The position numbers were made by a program, and so were the translations under genes. DNA of 64,000 bases from a virus: the IMG/VR virus record IMGVR_UViG_3300013111_000141, positions 32,761 through 96,760 of that record; one strand, given 5' to 3'. Shown piece by piece: positions 9,201 to 17,447 of this stretch. The stretch's first letter is position 1. Each line of letters begins with the position of its first letter. The notes under the pieces were generated by a model, which saw only the letters and a list, made by a program, of their open reading frames with translations, made no database searches and was not told the origin of the DNA.

Positions 9201-9692
9201 TTATTTATTCCTCTCCACTATCCTGAGATCCAATTCATTAGTTACATTATTAAACACATTATAATATTCATCTTCAAAAACATCCATATAATAACCGGGT
9301 ATATGAATATTACTATCTATCTTCTTGTCTAAAATTTTTGCAATATAAAACTTATCAATAAGTTTCCAGTATGTCATATATATATAATACCCACCAACTA
9401 CATGTATATCAACATGTGAATGAGAATGTAACCACGACACAGCATCCGATATATTAACTTTAAACGAATTCTTATCATAATTTATTTCATTATTTGTTAT
9501 AACATATTTAATTAACTCTGATGGTAATATATCAAATAATTCCTTATATGCATTATGACCCATTACCAATATAGCATTTCTCGATATACTACGATTAAAC
9601 CATCTGCGAGTTGTATTATTATAGAATATAAGACTATTACCATTGTCATCAATACCATAATCATTACTTAATATCAAACTAGACGTAATCAC
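9201..9692 (-). CDS. Dihydrofolate reductase-like protein (divergent)
   Basis: Fits the DHFR fold over its whole length (163 aa). It has the early Gly-rich loop (GIDDNGNS), ILVMGHNAYKEL matching the NADPH-binding VIMGR-T region, HVVGGYYIY matching the VIGG-xxY segment, and a final LRIVERN like the last strand. The catalytic acid (Asp27 in E. coli) aligns with Thr in NTTRRWF, so activity is doubtful. It starts with GTG behind a GAGG. ThyX-type thymidylate synthesis nearby does not produce dihydrofolate, which may explain relaxed selection. Confidence 0.7.
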   Translation of the reverse strand: MITSSLILSNDYGIDDNGNSLIFYNNTTRRWFNRSISRNAILVMGHNAYKELFDILPSELIKYVITNNEINYDKNSFKVNISDAVSWLHSHSHVDIHVVGGYYIYMTYWKLIDKFYIAKILDKKIDSNIHIPGYYMDVFEDEYYNVFNNVTNELDLRIVERNK

Positions 9693-9704
9693 CTAAAACA
9701 AACC

Positions 9705-10109
9705 TCAATCTAATAAATTAGGAAATACCTCGTCTACTAATTTTCTAGTCAACCATTTTACTTTCATTTTTTTATTCAATATATTAAAAACAACATCAGA
9801 TTCACCACGATGTAAACTCTCCATAAATTGAATAAATCTACGTTCACTTCTACCAGTAATAACATAAGATTCCTCTAAAAAGACTTCCAATTCAGGCAAA
9901 GTTTTATTTAAATTAGTATAACTGTATCCTTCTGGTGAATCATCAGGTATATAATTAGGCATTTTGTCAAATGCAAAATGAAAATCATCAAACATCAACT
10001 TTAATATTCGTAATAATAATGTACTATTATTCATTAATAGTACATTCTTCCTTTCTTGTGTATTTTTAGCATTATCAAATTCAAAAAACACTTCGTGTAT
10101 AAGTTTCAT
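9705..10109 (-). CDS. Stand-alone N-terminal domain of T4-type DNA ligase
   Basis: The 134 residues resemble the first roughly 130 residues of T4 gp30 ligase. Shared features are an early LL-RIL helix, the middle LPELEVFLE helix, a GD/ESDVVF-type segment and VKWLTRKLVDEVFPNL, which corresponds to the end of the ligase DNA-binding domain. The protein stops there, with no adenylation domain after it. It overlaps the RNase H gene by 29 nt. It may be a DNA-binding accessory for Okazaki processing, or half of a split ligase whose catalytic part lies elsewhere. Confidence 0.65.
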   Translation of the reverse strand: MKLIHEVFFEFDNAKNTQERKNVLLMNNSTLLLRILKLMFDDFHFAFDKMPNYIPDDSPEGYSYTNLNKTLPELEVFLEESYVITGRSERRFIQFMESLHRGESDVVFNILNKKMKVKWLTRKLVDEVFPNLLD

Positions 10110-10974
10110 TTATATCCTCTTTTAAATTATTCATTTCTGAATATAACATAATCATTTTATTTTTAGTAAAATATTCCATCATGGTGTTATTATTTCCACC
10201 AGGCATTTTAACAAAATCATTCAATATAGATTCTGATATAACCTCTGGTATAAAATTAAAATCAATTAATTTCTCATTTCGTTTATATGCATCCACTAAA
10301 TCATCATCCAAAAGTTCATAAGGATTCTTACTCAAATCTAACCATTCGATAAGTTTATTCTTTCTCAATGGGGTTTGTCTATAATCACTCAAAAACACAT
10401 CATCTGGTGATAATACATTAGGAATACCATCTGATCTATCACCACGTAATATATGTTCTCTTAAATATTTTTTAGGATCTGTAGTTTTAATAAATTTACC
10501 AGTATTATAACTATACTGAGAAACCCCTTTATATATTTGTAGTTGTTTAAAATCTTTATCTGATGATAATATTAATATATTTTCTCTATCATGATATTCC
10601 TTTGTCAAAATAGCAATAATATCATCAGCCTCAACGGTATCTAACTCTAACAATCTATAAGGAAACCAATCAACCAAATCTTTTTTCACCGTTCTAATCG
10701 TATCAAATATAACTTTCCAATCTATATTAGAATTCTCTCTATCCTTTTTACGAGAATGTTTATAATAAGGAAATACTTCCTTTCTCCAAAAATTCTTACT
10801 GTCACAGCATATAACAACATTACCATATTTATCAGAATAACGTTTCTTTATCGATAATATATAAGTAATAAATGAATTCATCACCGACATATCTCTAATA
10901 GACTCATCAGTATTCTTCTTTTCTTCATTAATAGATAATGAAATTATAATCTGATTAAAATCCAACAATATCAT
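10081..10974 (-). CDS. rnh: RNase H / 5'-3' flap exonuclease (T4 rnh type)
   Basis: Removes RNA primers and flaps from lagging-strand fragments. It belongs to the FEN-1-like family of T4 RNase H (305 aa; here 297). Metal-binding carboxylates are visible in MILLDFNQ, ICCDSKN, VEADDIIA and SSDKDFKQLQ. The helix-hairpin-type GDRSDGIPNVLS follows. It is transcribed just ahead of the ligase-N-domain gene, consistent with Okazaki-fragment maturation. Confidence 0.9.
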   Translation of the reverse strand: MILLDFNQIIISLSINEEKKNTDESIRDMSVMNSFITYILSIKKRYSDKYGNVVICCDSKNFWRKEVFPYYKHSRKKDRENSNIDWKVIFDTIRTVKKDLVDWFPYRLLELDTVEADDIIAILTKEYHDRENILILSSDKDFKQLQIYKGVSQYSYNTGKFIKTTDPKKYLREHILRGDRSDGIPNVLSPDDVFLSDYRQTPLRKNKLIEWLDLSKNPYELLDDDLVDAYKRNEKLIDFNFIPEVISESILNDFVKMPGGNNNTMMEYFTKNKMIMLYSEMNNLKEDINETYTRSVF

Positions 10975-10983
10975 AAAATTCCT

Positions 10984-11133
10984 TCAATCATTATTAAAAT
11001 CCAAATTATTATAATCACACACCTCAACTACTGACCCACACATAGAACAATACTTAATTTCTAATACATCATCAGTAACAGTCTGTATCACATACTCCAC
11101 ATTACAATTAGTACATACCACTTCCGTTTCCAT
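10984..11133 (-). CDS. Small zinc-ribbon protein, 49 aa
   Basis: A short frame with two CxxC knuckles, VCTNC and YCSMCG, 22 residues apart, the pattern of a zinc ribbon. It ends about 10 nt before the RNase H start. The role is unknown; such phage ribbons may bind nucleic acid or RNA polymerase. Confidence 0.65.
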   Translation of the reverse strand: METEVVCTNCNVEYVIQTVTDDVLEIKYCSMCGSVVEVCDYNNLDFNND

Positions 11134-11158
11134 TCAACACATCCATTTGTATCATATA

Positions 11159-11344
11159 TTAATATTCATCATCTTGTTGATGATGACCCCTTCGATTATT
11201 CTTTGGAACATATTCTTTAGAATATCTTTTATCTATCTGTTCCCATACTCTTTTACCATACATAGAAATAAAACTTTCTTTATCCATTTCTAACCAATCA
11301 TTCTCAGACTCAAAATCGATATCATGTAAATTCATTTTAGACAT
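11159..11344 (-). CDS. Hypothetical protein, 61 aa
   Basis: A small acidic protein with a charged, His/Gln-rich C-terminus (RRGHHQQDDEY). No family recognised. It sits in a run of closely packed small genes typical of T4-like early regions. Confidence 0.5.
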   Translation of the reverse strand: MSKMNLHDIDFESENDWLEMDKESFISMYGKRVWEQIDKRYSKEYVPKNNRRGHHQQDDEY

Positions 11345-11367
11345 AATACTACACCTACTCTCCTAAC

Positions 11368-11505
11368 TCATTTTTTTAACAATTCTTCTATATGATCAAC
11401 TACAGAAGTACTCCTTGCGGCCAACCATACATTAATATACTTATATCCATATTTTTTACCAAATTCAATCATACTCATACTTTCAACATCATCACTCATA
11501 CTCAT
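11368..11505 (-). CDS. Hypothetical protein, 45 aa
   Basis: A short frame starting MSMSDDVESM, whose ATG overlaps the stop of the preceding gene (ATGA). It is predicted helical and soluble. Its translational coupling and coding-strand context support it. No family recognised. Confidence 0.45.
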   Translation of the reverse strand: MSMSDDVESMSMIEFGKKYGYKYINVWLAARSTSVVDHIEELLKK

Positions 11506-11915
11506 ACTCCAATAACCCTATTAGCCTCTTCTATCATATCATCCGCCTCTTTTGAATATGTATAAAATTCATATTCATGTCTATCCCAATCTTCAATACA
11601 GTATTTATTGACAAAATCTTCTTTTGTCATATCATACCACTCTTCCGACTGTCCTGCATAATTATATAAATACTTAAATTCGGTAACATTCTCTGGTCGA
11701 AATGATCGCCAACCTTGTGACTTTACATCCCACACAGAGATAACTAATTCAGATACATTACCATTACCCTTTGGTAAAAACGATTCAGGAACAAAAATCA
11801 TATCTAATGTACATGACATAACACGTAAATCACCATTAACTTTATTAAAAGTTACTTCACACACACCCTCTTTTAAAGAGTTAACCATTCCACTCTTACT
11901 TCTAATATCATTCAT
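11502..11915 (-). CDS. SH3-like small barrel protein (DUF2693/WYL_2-like)
   Basis: The N-terminal 70 residues (LKEGVCEVTFNKVNGDLRVM, then VPESFLP and WDVKSQGWRSFRPENVTEF) match the small beta-barrel family widespread in T4-like phages and often called DUF2693/WYL_2. These may bind nucleic acid. The C-terminal half is acidic and unrecognised. I start at ATG 11915; a TTG two codons upstream is less likely. Confidence 0.65.
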   Translation of the reverse strand: MNDIRSKSGMVNSLKEGVCEVTFNKVNGDLRVMSCTLDMIFVPESFLPKGNGNVSELVISVWDVKSQGWRSFRPENVTEFKYLYNYAGQSEEWYDMTKEDFVNKYCIEDWDRHEYEFYTYSKEADDMIEEANRVIGV

Positions 11916-11917
11916 AA

Positions 11918-12076
11918 TCAATCACCCTCATATAACGACACACCAGCAATCATTGATAAAAACCCAACAAACGAATATGAAATCATAGAACCAATATCAT
12001 ACGTCACAGAATCAACAACACCTAGAATAACAAAAAAACCCAAAACACTCAATAAAACACATAAAAAATTATACAT
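11918..12076 (-). CDS. Small membrane protein, 52 aa
   Basis: A short frame with two hydrophobic helices (residues 3-21 and about 29-46), ending two nucleotides before the next start. It is probably an inner-membrane hairpin. Function unknown. Confidence 0.5.
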   Translation of the reverse strand: MYNFLCVLLSVLGFFVILGVVDSVTYDIGSMISYSFVGFLSMIAGVSLYEGD

Positions 12077-12158
12077 ATATCCTCATGTTAAACTAATTAA
12101 AAAACAAAACCAAACTATATTAATACATATCAACTCTATTAATATATCTACTATAAAA

Positions 12159-12341
12159 TCACTTATTCTTTTTAGCAATATAATCATGACTATAGTCTAT
12201 CTCACTATGCATATCCCTCTCATGATCGTGAACACTCGCATAATCACCATTTATAATCGGTATAACAAATAATATCCATAAAAAACCAACTACTATACAC
12301 CATATAGTAAGTATAATTTTCTGTATAGTTAACTTATCCAT
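12159..12341 (-). CDS. Single-pass membrane protein, 60 aa
   Basis: An N-terminal hydrophobic helix (residues 9-31) is followed by a His/Asp-rich polar tail (SVHDHERDMHSEIDYSHDY). The tail could bind metal but no family is recognised. It belongs to a cluster of four tiny membrane proteins between 11.9 and 12.7 kb. Confidence 0.5.
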   Translation of the reverse strand: MDKLTIQKIILTIWCIVVGFLWILFVIPIINGDYASVHDHERDMHSEIDYSHDYIAKKNK

Positions 12342-12347
12342 GATAGA

Positions 12348-12494
12348 TTACCCCACTAATATACTCTTTTGTACTTCCTCTATCTCAACATCAGTAAATA
12401 CCTTATTACCAACTAAAGCTGGAAACACTAATAACATTATAACTAAACCAAACATCAATCCCAATAAAACCAATCTTCTTATTAAAATACTCAT
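12348..12494 (-). CDS. Small membrane protein, 48 aa
   Basis: One hydrophobic helix (about residues 8-28) with Arg-Arg just before it and an acidic tail. The start and stop fit tightly between neighbours. Function unknown. Confidence 0.45.
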   Translation of the reverse strand: MSILIRRLVLLGLMFGLVIMLLVFPALVGNKVFTDVEIEEVQKSILVG

Positions 12495-12512
12495 TTTAAT
12501 ACCCCATTAAAT

Positions 12513-12734
12513 TTAAAAAAACCATCTATAAACCGCAAAAGAATCAATTATAAAATAAACAACGTTCATCCACATTAGAGAATATTCATGTATCCTATAT
12601 GCATAAATACACCAAAGAACAGACGAAATACCAAACAATATAAAAGAATATGGACTAATAGTTATATTCAATGCCAACAATATTGCAGCAACAATACCAA
12701 AAATAGTTCCCCAATCATCAATATTAAGTTTCAT
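12513..12734 (-). CDS. Three-helix membrane protein, 73 aa
   Basis: Predicted three transmembrane helices over almost the full length, with little loop sequence. It loosely recalls a PnuC- or semiSWEET-like half transporter, but this is weak. A consensus promoter ends only 5 nt before the ATG, so its mRNA would be leaderless from that promoter. Function unknown. Confidence 0.55.
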   Translation of the reverse strand: MKLNIDDWGTIFGIVAAILLALNITISPYSFILFGISSVLWCIYAYRIHEYSLMWMNVVYFIIDSFAVYRWFF

Positions 12735-12739
12735 AACAC

Positions 12740-12768
12740 ATTATACCATAACAACAACTAATTGTCAA
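12740..12768 (-). promoter_or_regulatory. Consensus host-type promoter
   Basis: TTGACA (12768-12763), 17-nt spacer, TATAAT (12745-12740) on the minus strand. The -35 box overlaps the end of the upstream gene. The next gene's ATG begins 6 nt after the -10 box. Confidence 0.85.
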
Positions 12769-13049
12769 GTCTTTCTTTGTAATAATTCAAAAACAATATT
12801 CACTAATTTTTCATGTGAATTGCGTCTATCCAACTCTACATTTAAAAACTCTCTAGCATAACACTCTAATTGTAATTTACTCATCAATAACAAATCATCA
12901 CGAACTAATGAATTTGGATAATTATCCAAATCATTTAAATCTAATTCAACATTAGATCGTTCTTCAATATTATCTACTGGTTTAGGTATAACACCTGCCG
13001 GTTCTTGTATTGAAGATACAAACATATCTTTAATCCATTCAAATATCAT
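12765..13049 (-). CDS. Hypothetical protein with C-terminal SAP/LEM-like helix pair
   Basis: 94 residues. The C-terminal part (LLLMSKLQLECYAREFLNVELDRRN then HEKLVNIVFELL, read across two helices) has the pattern of SAP/HeH-type DNA-binding helices common in phage proteins. The N-terminal half is unrecognised. It follows the RecB-like nuclease gene. Confidence 0.5.
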   Translation of the reverse strand: MIFEWIKDMFVSSIQEPAGVIPKPVDNIEERSNVELDLNDLDNYPNSLVRDDLLLMSKLQLECYAREFLNVELDRRNSHEKLVNIVFELLQRKT

Positions 13050-13058
13050 ATTAACACC

Positions 13059-13724
13059 TCATAAACTATTATTATATCTATATATAATATCCTTAAGATT
13101 TGTTGTCCAATTGTCACGATGTTCTTTAAATACTTGTGGTGTATTATCATCAACCGCAATAATAATTACCAATTGTACTATTGGTATATTAGTACGTTCT
13201 TCCCACATTATTGCATAAGCAGCACATTGCATAAAATATGAAGATATCCATTCTTTCTTTTTCAGTTTCTTCGATGTTTTAAAATCTATAATACTTAACT
13301 TTCCATCAAATTCAGCAACACAATCTACTCTACCAGCCAACTTTAAATGATTAGAATATAACGCACATTCTTGTTCATATATACTACCAATACGGTCAAG
13401 CGTCGGTTTCACCGATGATAAGGATGATATTATATTAGGAAAATATCCTTTCGTATAATTAACATCATTATCAAGATACTTCTCTATTATTTCATGTACT
13501 TGTGTTCCACGATAAGACGCAGCATAAGAAATCTTATTAGCCTCTTCAATACCAACACGTCTTTTCCATTTATCAATAAATTCCTTTGATAATATAGATA
13601 GGACAGTTGTAACAGACGGATATTCAATACCATCTGGTGTCACATATTTCCTAGAACCATCAGATGACGTGACCGATTCCAAATCATCATAATCCTTAAA
13701 ATTAATCGGGCAATGTTCAAACAC
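13059..13724 (-). CDS. RecB/Cas4-like PD-(D/E)XK exonuclease
   Basis: A predicted DNA exonuclease of the kind common in marine T4-like phages. The core motifs are an early His (VHEIIEKYL), Asp in GRVDCVAEFDG, the IDFKTSKK motif with catalytic Asp and Lys, and the Q-x3-Y helix (QCAAYAIMWEE). At 221 aa it is a minimal nuclease domain without helicase or iron-sulfur cysteines. It may act in recombination or host DNA breakdown. It overlaps the dut stop by one nucleotide. Confidence 0.8.
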   Translation of the reverse strand: MFEHCPINFKDYDDLESVTSSDGSRKYVTPDGIEYPSVTTVLSILSKEFIDKWKRRVGIEEANKISYAASYRGTQVHEIIEKYLDNDVNYTKGYFPNIISSLSSVKPTLDRIGSIYEQECALYSNHLKLAGRVDCVAEFDGKLSIIDFKTSKKLKKKEWISSYFMQCAAYAIMWEERTNIPIVQLVIIIAVDDNTPQVFKEHRDNWTTNLKDIIYRYNNSL

Positions 13725-14245
13725 TAATTAACTCCAGTTGAACCAAATCCACCAGATCCCCTACTAGAAGAACCATCACCAGTACTTGGTAATTCATGCA
13801 AATCACTACATACAACTATATCAGGACTTTCATGTGGTATAAACATAATCTGAGCAATCCTATCTCCATCATTTACTCTAAATTTCTCTGAACCATGATT
13901 CTGCAATACAACACCAACAACACCACGATAATCAGAATCTATCACACCAGCTAATACATCAATCCCATGTCTTAATGCCAACCCCGACCTTGGTTTAATT
14001 ATACCTACAAATCCTTGACGTATACCAAACACCACACCAGTAGATATCAATAAACGTTCTCCTGGATATACATATGACGTTCTATGTTTTATACCAGTAG
14101 GATTATATTCATATGTAATTGTTTCATCTACAGATGCATATAAGTCGTACCCAGCAGAATAATTAGTACCTCTAGTTGGTTTTTTAGCGGTCTCATTCAT
14201 TAATATAACTTTCACACCTAATAGAGAATTTTCATCATATATCAT
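13724..14245 (-). CDS. dut: dUTP diphosphatase
   Basis: Hydrolyses dUTP to dUMP, keeping uracil out of DNA and supplying ThyX. The trimeric dUTPase motifs are all visible: AGYDLYA, KPRSGLALRHG, GVIDSDYRG, NDGDRIAQ and the C-terminal P-loop-like RGSGGFGSTG. There is a roughly 15-residue N-terminal extension, and an insertion between motifs 1 and 2. It is part of a nucleotide block with thyX and nrdB. Confidence 0.95.
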   Translation of the reverse strand: MIYDENSLLGVKVILMNETAKKPTRGTNYSAGYDLYASVDETITYEYNPTGIKHRTSYVYPGERLLISTGVVFGIRQGFVGIIKPRSGLALRHGIDVLAGVIDSDYRGVVGVVLQNHGSEKFRVNDGDRIAQIMFIPHESPDIVVCSDLHELPSTGDGSSSRGSGGFGSTGVN

Positions 14246-14436
14246 TCCCCACCCCCTATTTGATATTCATATCTCAGAACATTCCAATTCAACTTATCAT
14301 ACGGTAACATACCTTCATCTGTTGGTTTCGGTAAATTAACCCAAACCATATTAGTACCCCTATATCTAACTCTAATACGTTTATTAGATTTCCATTCATA
14401 ATTCAAATGTAACGGATTTAACACATTTTTACTCAT
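14242..14436 (-). CDS. Hypothetical protein, 64 aa
   Basis: A small basic, aromatic-rich protein with beta character. It overlaps thyX at its start (8 nt) and dut at its end (ATGA). No family recognised. It is almost certainly co-translated with the dTMP-synthesis genes. Confidence 0.55.
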   Translation of the reverse strand: MSKNVLNPLHLNYEWKSNKRIRVRYRGTNMVWVNLPKPTDEGMLPYDKLNWNVLRYEYQIGGGE

Positions 14437-15193
14437 AATCTCTTACCACCTTAGTCATAGTTAATGCTTCCCACGAAATAGGGTACAACGCCCCTAATAT
14501 CCTATTCCACTCATCAGCAAGTTCACGTATCTCCAATTGAGCAGTAGAACTTTTTCTTAAATTATATGCCCGGGCCCAAGCATATAATGACCCTGTTACG
14601 AAATATTCAGTCATCATTGACTGTGGTAGAACCATTCTAGCTTGTTCTGGACACACCCCCGACGAAATCATCTCCGTATATAATCTATTTGATTTAATGA
14701 TATGAGTCATATACTCTTCTTCTAATAAGGTAGAAGTTAATCCATTCATGAATGGTTCTTTGAAATGAGTTACAAAATCAGTAGTAGAAGAACCCTGTTT
14801 AACTTTTTCTGGACGAGTTCTCCAACCATTAGTCTCTGGTACATGAAAATCAGGAACATCTGATACATATCGTCTAGACACCTCATTATAACTAAATCCA
14901 ACAACATGCTTAAATCGTTGTCTAGCAACAAAAATAGGCACCTTCTCACGTAACGTAACCATTTCATGTGTAAATGGTGTAAAATGATTATGTTTGGCCA
15001 AATACCTAATCAACTTCTTATCACCATCTTTAAGATTTGGAATAAATGCGTGTAATGTACACTCTCCATCCTCATCCACATGTTCTACAATTTCATCAAT
15101 ACCAACACCTTCAGAAAACTTATCAAATGAAACACGAGCAGAATTAACTACCGTAATATCATCACCCATATGATTAACATATTCCACTTTCAT
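14429..15193 (-). CDS. thyX: FAD-dependent thymidylate synthase
   Basis: Makes dTMP from dUMP using methylene-tetrahydrofolate and NADPH via FAD. The ThyX signature (R-x-R-x7-S) is seen as RQRFKHVVGFS, then YNEVSRRY. A second conserved region, PEQARMVLPQSMMTEYF, holds the substrate-binding Arg and Ser. At 254 aa it is typical for the family. This enzyme does not oxidise folate, so it needs no DHFR, which is relevant to the degenerate DHFR at 9.2 kb. Confidence 0.95.
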   Translation of the reverse strand: MKVEYVNHMGDDITVVNSARVSFDKFSEGVGIDEIVEHVDEDGECTLHAFIPNLKDGDKKLIRYLAKHNHFTPFTHEMVTLREKVPIFVARQRFKHVVGFSYNEVSRRYVSDVPDFHVPETNGWRTRPEKVKQGSSTTDFVTHFKEPFMNGLTSTLLEEEYMTHIIKSNRLYTEMISSGVCPEQARMVLPQSMMTEYFVTGSLYAWARAYNLRKSSTAQLEIRELADEWNRILGALYPISWEALTMTKVVRDYE

Positions 15194-15203
15194 ATATACC
15201 CCT

Positions 15204-15611
15204 TCATAACCTATTTAAATGTGACTTCCGAACCTTAACCATTATCCATGAATTATAATATTCATCACTCTCTAATACCTTGTAATCAAATTGATACTTA
15301 GCCTCAAAATACGCACATTCAGACTTAGTTTTACACAACCTTAAAATCTTTCTATCAAATTGTTCAACACCAATTTTATTTAAATCTTCTAATAATAATT
15401 CAGAAGAACCATAATAATCTCGCCAATCAGATTCTACCTTCTTCTTCTTTCTCTTTTTATTCTTTTGATATGACTTAATAGACCAAAAGAATTTCTTACC
15501 TATATACTTCTTACCATTATCTTTATTAGTTATTTCATATACAAACCCATATAAAAGTTTTGGATCTAAATTCTTGGGTACATATACCTTATTCCTATAC
15601 ATCCATGTCAT
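15204..15611 (-). CDS. GIY-YIG-type endonuclease-like protein
   Basis: The N-terminal segment YGFVYEITNKDNGKKYIGKK matches the GIY...YIG core of this nuclease fold, followed by YYGSS, EQFDRKILR and ECAYFEAKYQ with a candidate catalytic Glu. Conserved relatives occur in T4-like marine phages. I use ATG 15611, which has AAGGA at good spacing, rather than the GTG two codons upstream. It could be a homing-type nuclease or a resident nuclease for host DNA. Confidence 0.65.
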   Translation of the reverse strand: MTWMYRNKVYVPKNLDPKLLYGFVYEITNKDNGKKYIGKKFFWSIKSYQKNKKRKKKKVESDWRDYYGSSELLLEDLNKIGVEQFDRKILRLCKTKSECAYFEAKYQFDYKVLESDEYYNSWIMVKVRKSHLNRL

Positions 15612-15626
15612 ACACACATCCTTATA

Positions 15627-16232
15627 TTACAAAATAATATCCCTCCAATCCTTATCATCAATATGTTCAATACTTCTTAATGATATTGGACCAAAATCAG
15701 TCCTACTAATTAAATTATATGATTCAAATACAAATGCCCTATTATTTACCCTAGAAAATCCACTTATTCCGGTTTTACCAAACTTAGGTTTACCCAACTT
15801 TTCTTTAACTCCAACCTTACCAAATCCTGGCCAACTGTTCTCACACATATTAGTAGATACTGCATAATAATCAGACTCCTTTTCTGCATACGTTATTGCA
15901 TCCTGTTCAAAATCCTTTCCAAGTTCAATAAGATCTTTTAATAACTTACCAGAATCCTTAAGATCAACAACATAATATGATGCCTCTGATACCTCTTTAC
16001 CACCATTCTCAATCCAAGAACCCTTTATTTTAGTAATACCATATCCACGTTTTAGTAACTTAGAACGTAAAATACTATTCTTACCCATATTCTGTTTCTT
16101 TGTATACCTAACCCCATCACCACATTCAGTCATATCTCTAAATGCCGTAATAGTACCAGTATCGTGTTCTGTCCACGCCGTCCGAATACGATTTAATGTC
16201 GATTCCGATAGAATCTTTGTTATACTGCTCAT
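15627..16232 (-). CDS. Conserved phage protein (DUF3293-like)
   Basis: 201 residues, soluble. The pattern N-S-x-L-x3-L-x2-GYGI-K-x-GSW-E, then EASYYVVDL and FEQDAITYAE, resembles the DUF3293 family (unknown function, seen in phages and bacteria). Ser/Lys/Gly-rich C-terminus. It lies between nrdB and the GIY-YIG gene. Function unknown. Confidence 0.55.
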   Translation of the reverse strand: MSSITKILSESTLNRIRTAWTEHDTGTITAFRDMTECGDGVRYTKKQNMGKNSILRSKLLKRGYGITKIKGSWIENGGKEVSEASYYVVDLKDSGKLLKDLIELGKDFEQDAITYAEKESDYYAVSTNMCENSWPGFGKVGVKEKLGKPKFGKTGISGFSRVNNRAFVFESYNLISRTDFGPISLRSIEHIDDKDWRDIIL

Positions 16233-16241
16233 AAATTTCCC

Positions 16242-17435
16242 CTAATAAACATCCGTCCAATCTCCCCTTAAACCACCAACTTCATATTCTGTAACACGAT
16301 TCTCAAAAAAGTTAGTATGATCAGGTGCATTTAATACCCAATCTAACCACGGTAACGGATTCTCTTTAACTCTATAATTAGGTTTGAATCCTAATTGTAA
16401 TAACCTTCTATCAGCAATATATCGGATATATTGTTTTACATCATCTTTATCTAAACCTTCTATACTACCGTCACCATATGACAGGTCTATAAATTTATCT
16501 TCCAATTTAACAACTTTACGTAACATACTATATATATCTTTCTTAAATTCATCAGTAACAATTCTTGGATGTTCTTCACAAAATTTCTTAAAAATTTGTG
16601 TCATACCATCAACATGCATTGTTTCATCACGGATTGACCATTCTACAACTTTACACATTCCTTTCATTTTACCAAATCTTTGAAAATTTAATAACATTAC
16701 AAATGAAGCAAATAATGAGATACCTTCAGAAAATACAGATTTGGCAATAGCAAATGTCAAATTAGAATAATTAGAGTTATCATTATCTCGCATAAAGTCA
16801 ACCTTATTAGACATTTCTTTATATTCTAAGAATGCATGAAACTCTGATTCAGGAAGTCCTAATGTATCATTCAGTAGAGCATATGCTCTTTGATGTATAC
16901 CTTCTCTAGCCGCAAACGAACCTAACATATTACGTATCTCGTTATTCTTTAACTTAGGAATAAAAAAATCATAATAATTTTGTCCTACTGCAACATCAGA
17001 TTGTGTAAATAATCTTAACACTTGAGTAATATAATCCCTTTCAGACTCCGATAATTTACCATTCTTCCAATCAGCAACGTCATCAGATAAATCAATCTCA
17101 TCTTCAATCCAATGTGACTGTTCATGTCTTTTTGTCAATTCAACAGCCCACGGATACCTAAATGGTTTATATGTTTCTGATGGTGTATTCATATTAACAG
17201 GAGTATTAAATAAAAATTTCTCTTTATTTTTCATCAATGTATCATAATTACCAAAATACTCACCATCCACAACAATTTGCGGTACAGTTCTTTGATTTAA
17301 CTTTGCAAACTCGTCCCAAACATCCCCACTTGACTGTATATCTCTTACCGTATACGTAACATCATGTTTATCAAACCATTGCTTTACATTCAAACAAAAT
17401 GAACAAGTCGGTTGTGAATATACTATTATCTCCAT
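16242..17435 (-). CDS. nrdB: Glutaredoxin-NrdB fusion: class I ribonucleotide reductase beta subunit
   Basis: The radical-generating subunit of class I RNR with its own reductant fused in front. Residues 1-75 are a glutaredoxin (active site C11-SF-C14 and the TVPQI cis-proline motif). Residues about 90-397 are the ferritin-like NrdB. Metal ligands and the radical tyrosine are all present: Asp147, Glu178, His181, Tyr185, Glu237, Glu271, His274. The C-terminus is acidic and aromatic (GDWTDVY), as needed to dock NrdA. The partner nrdA is about 10 kb downstream. The fusion would couple electron delivery to the enzyme. Confidence 0.93.
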   Translation of the reverse strand: MEIIVYSQPTCSFCLNVKQWFDKHDVTYTVRDIQSSGDVWDEFAKLNQRTVPQIVVDGEYFGNYDTLMKNKEKFLFNTPVNMNTPSETYKPFRYPWAVELTKRHEQSHWIEDEIDLSDDVADWKNGKLSESERDYITQVLRLFTQSDVAVGQNYYDFFIPKLKNNEIRNMLGSFAAREGIHQRAYALLNDTLGLPESEFHAFLEYKEMSNKVDFMRDNDNSNYSNLTFAIAKSVFSEGISLFASFVMLLNFQRFGKMKGMCKVVEWSIRDETMHVDGMTQIFKKFCEEHPRIVTDEFKKDIYSMLRKVVKLEDKFIDLSYGDGSIEGLDKDDVKQYIRYIADRRLLQLGFKPNYRVKENPLPWLDWVLNAPDHTNFFENRVTEYEVGGLRGDWTDVY

Positions 17436-17447
17436 TTATTTCTCCCT

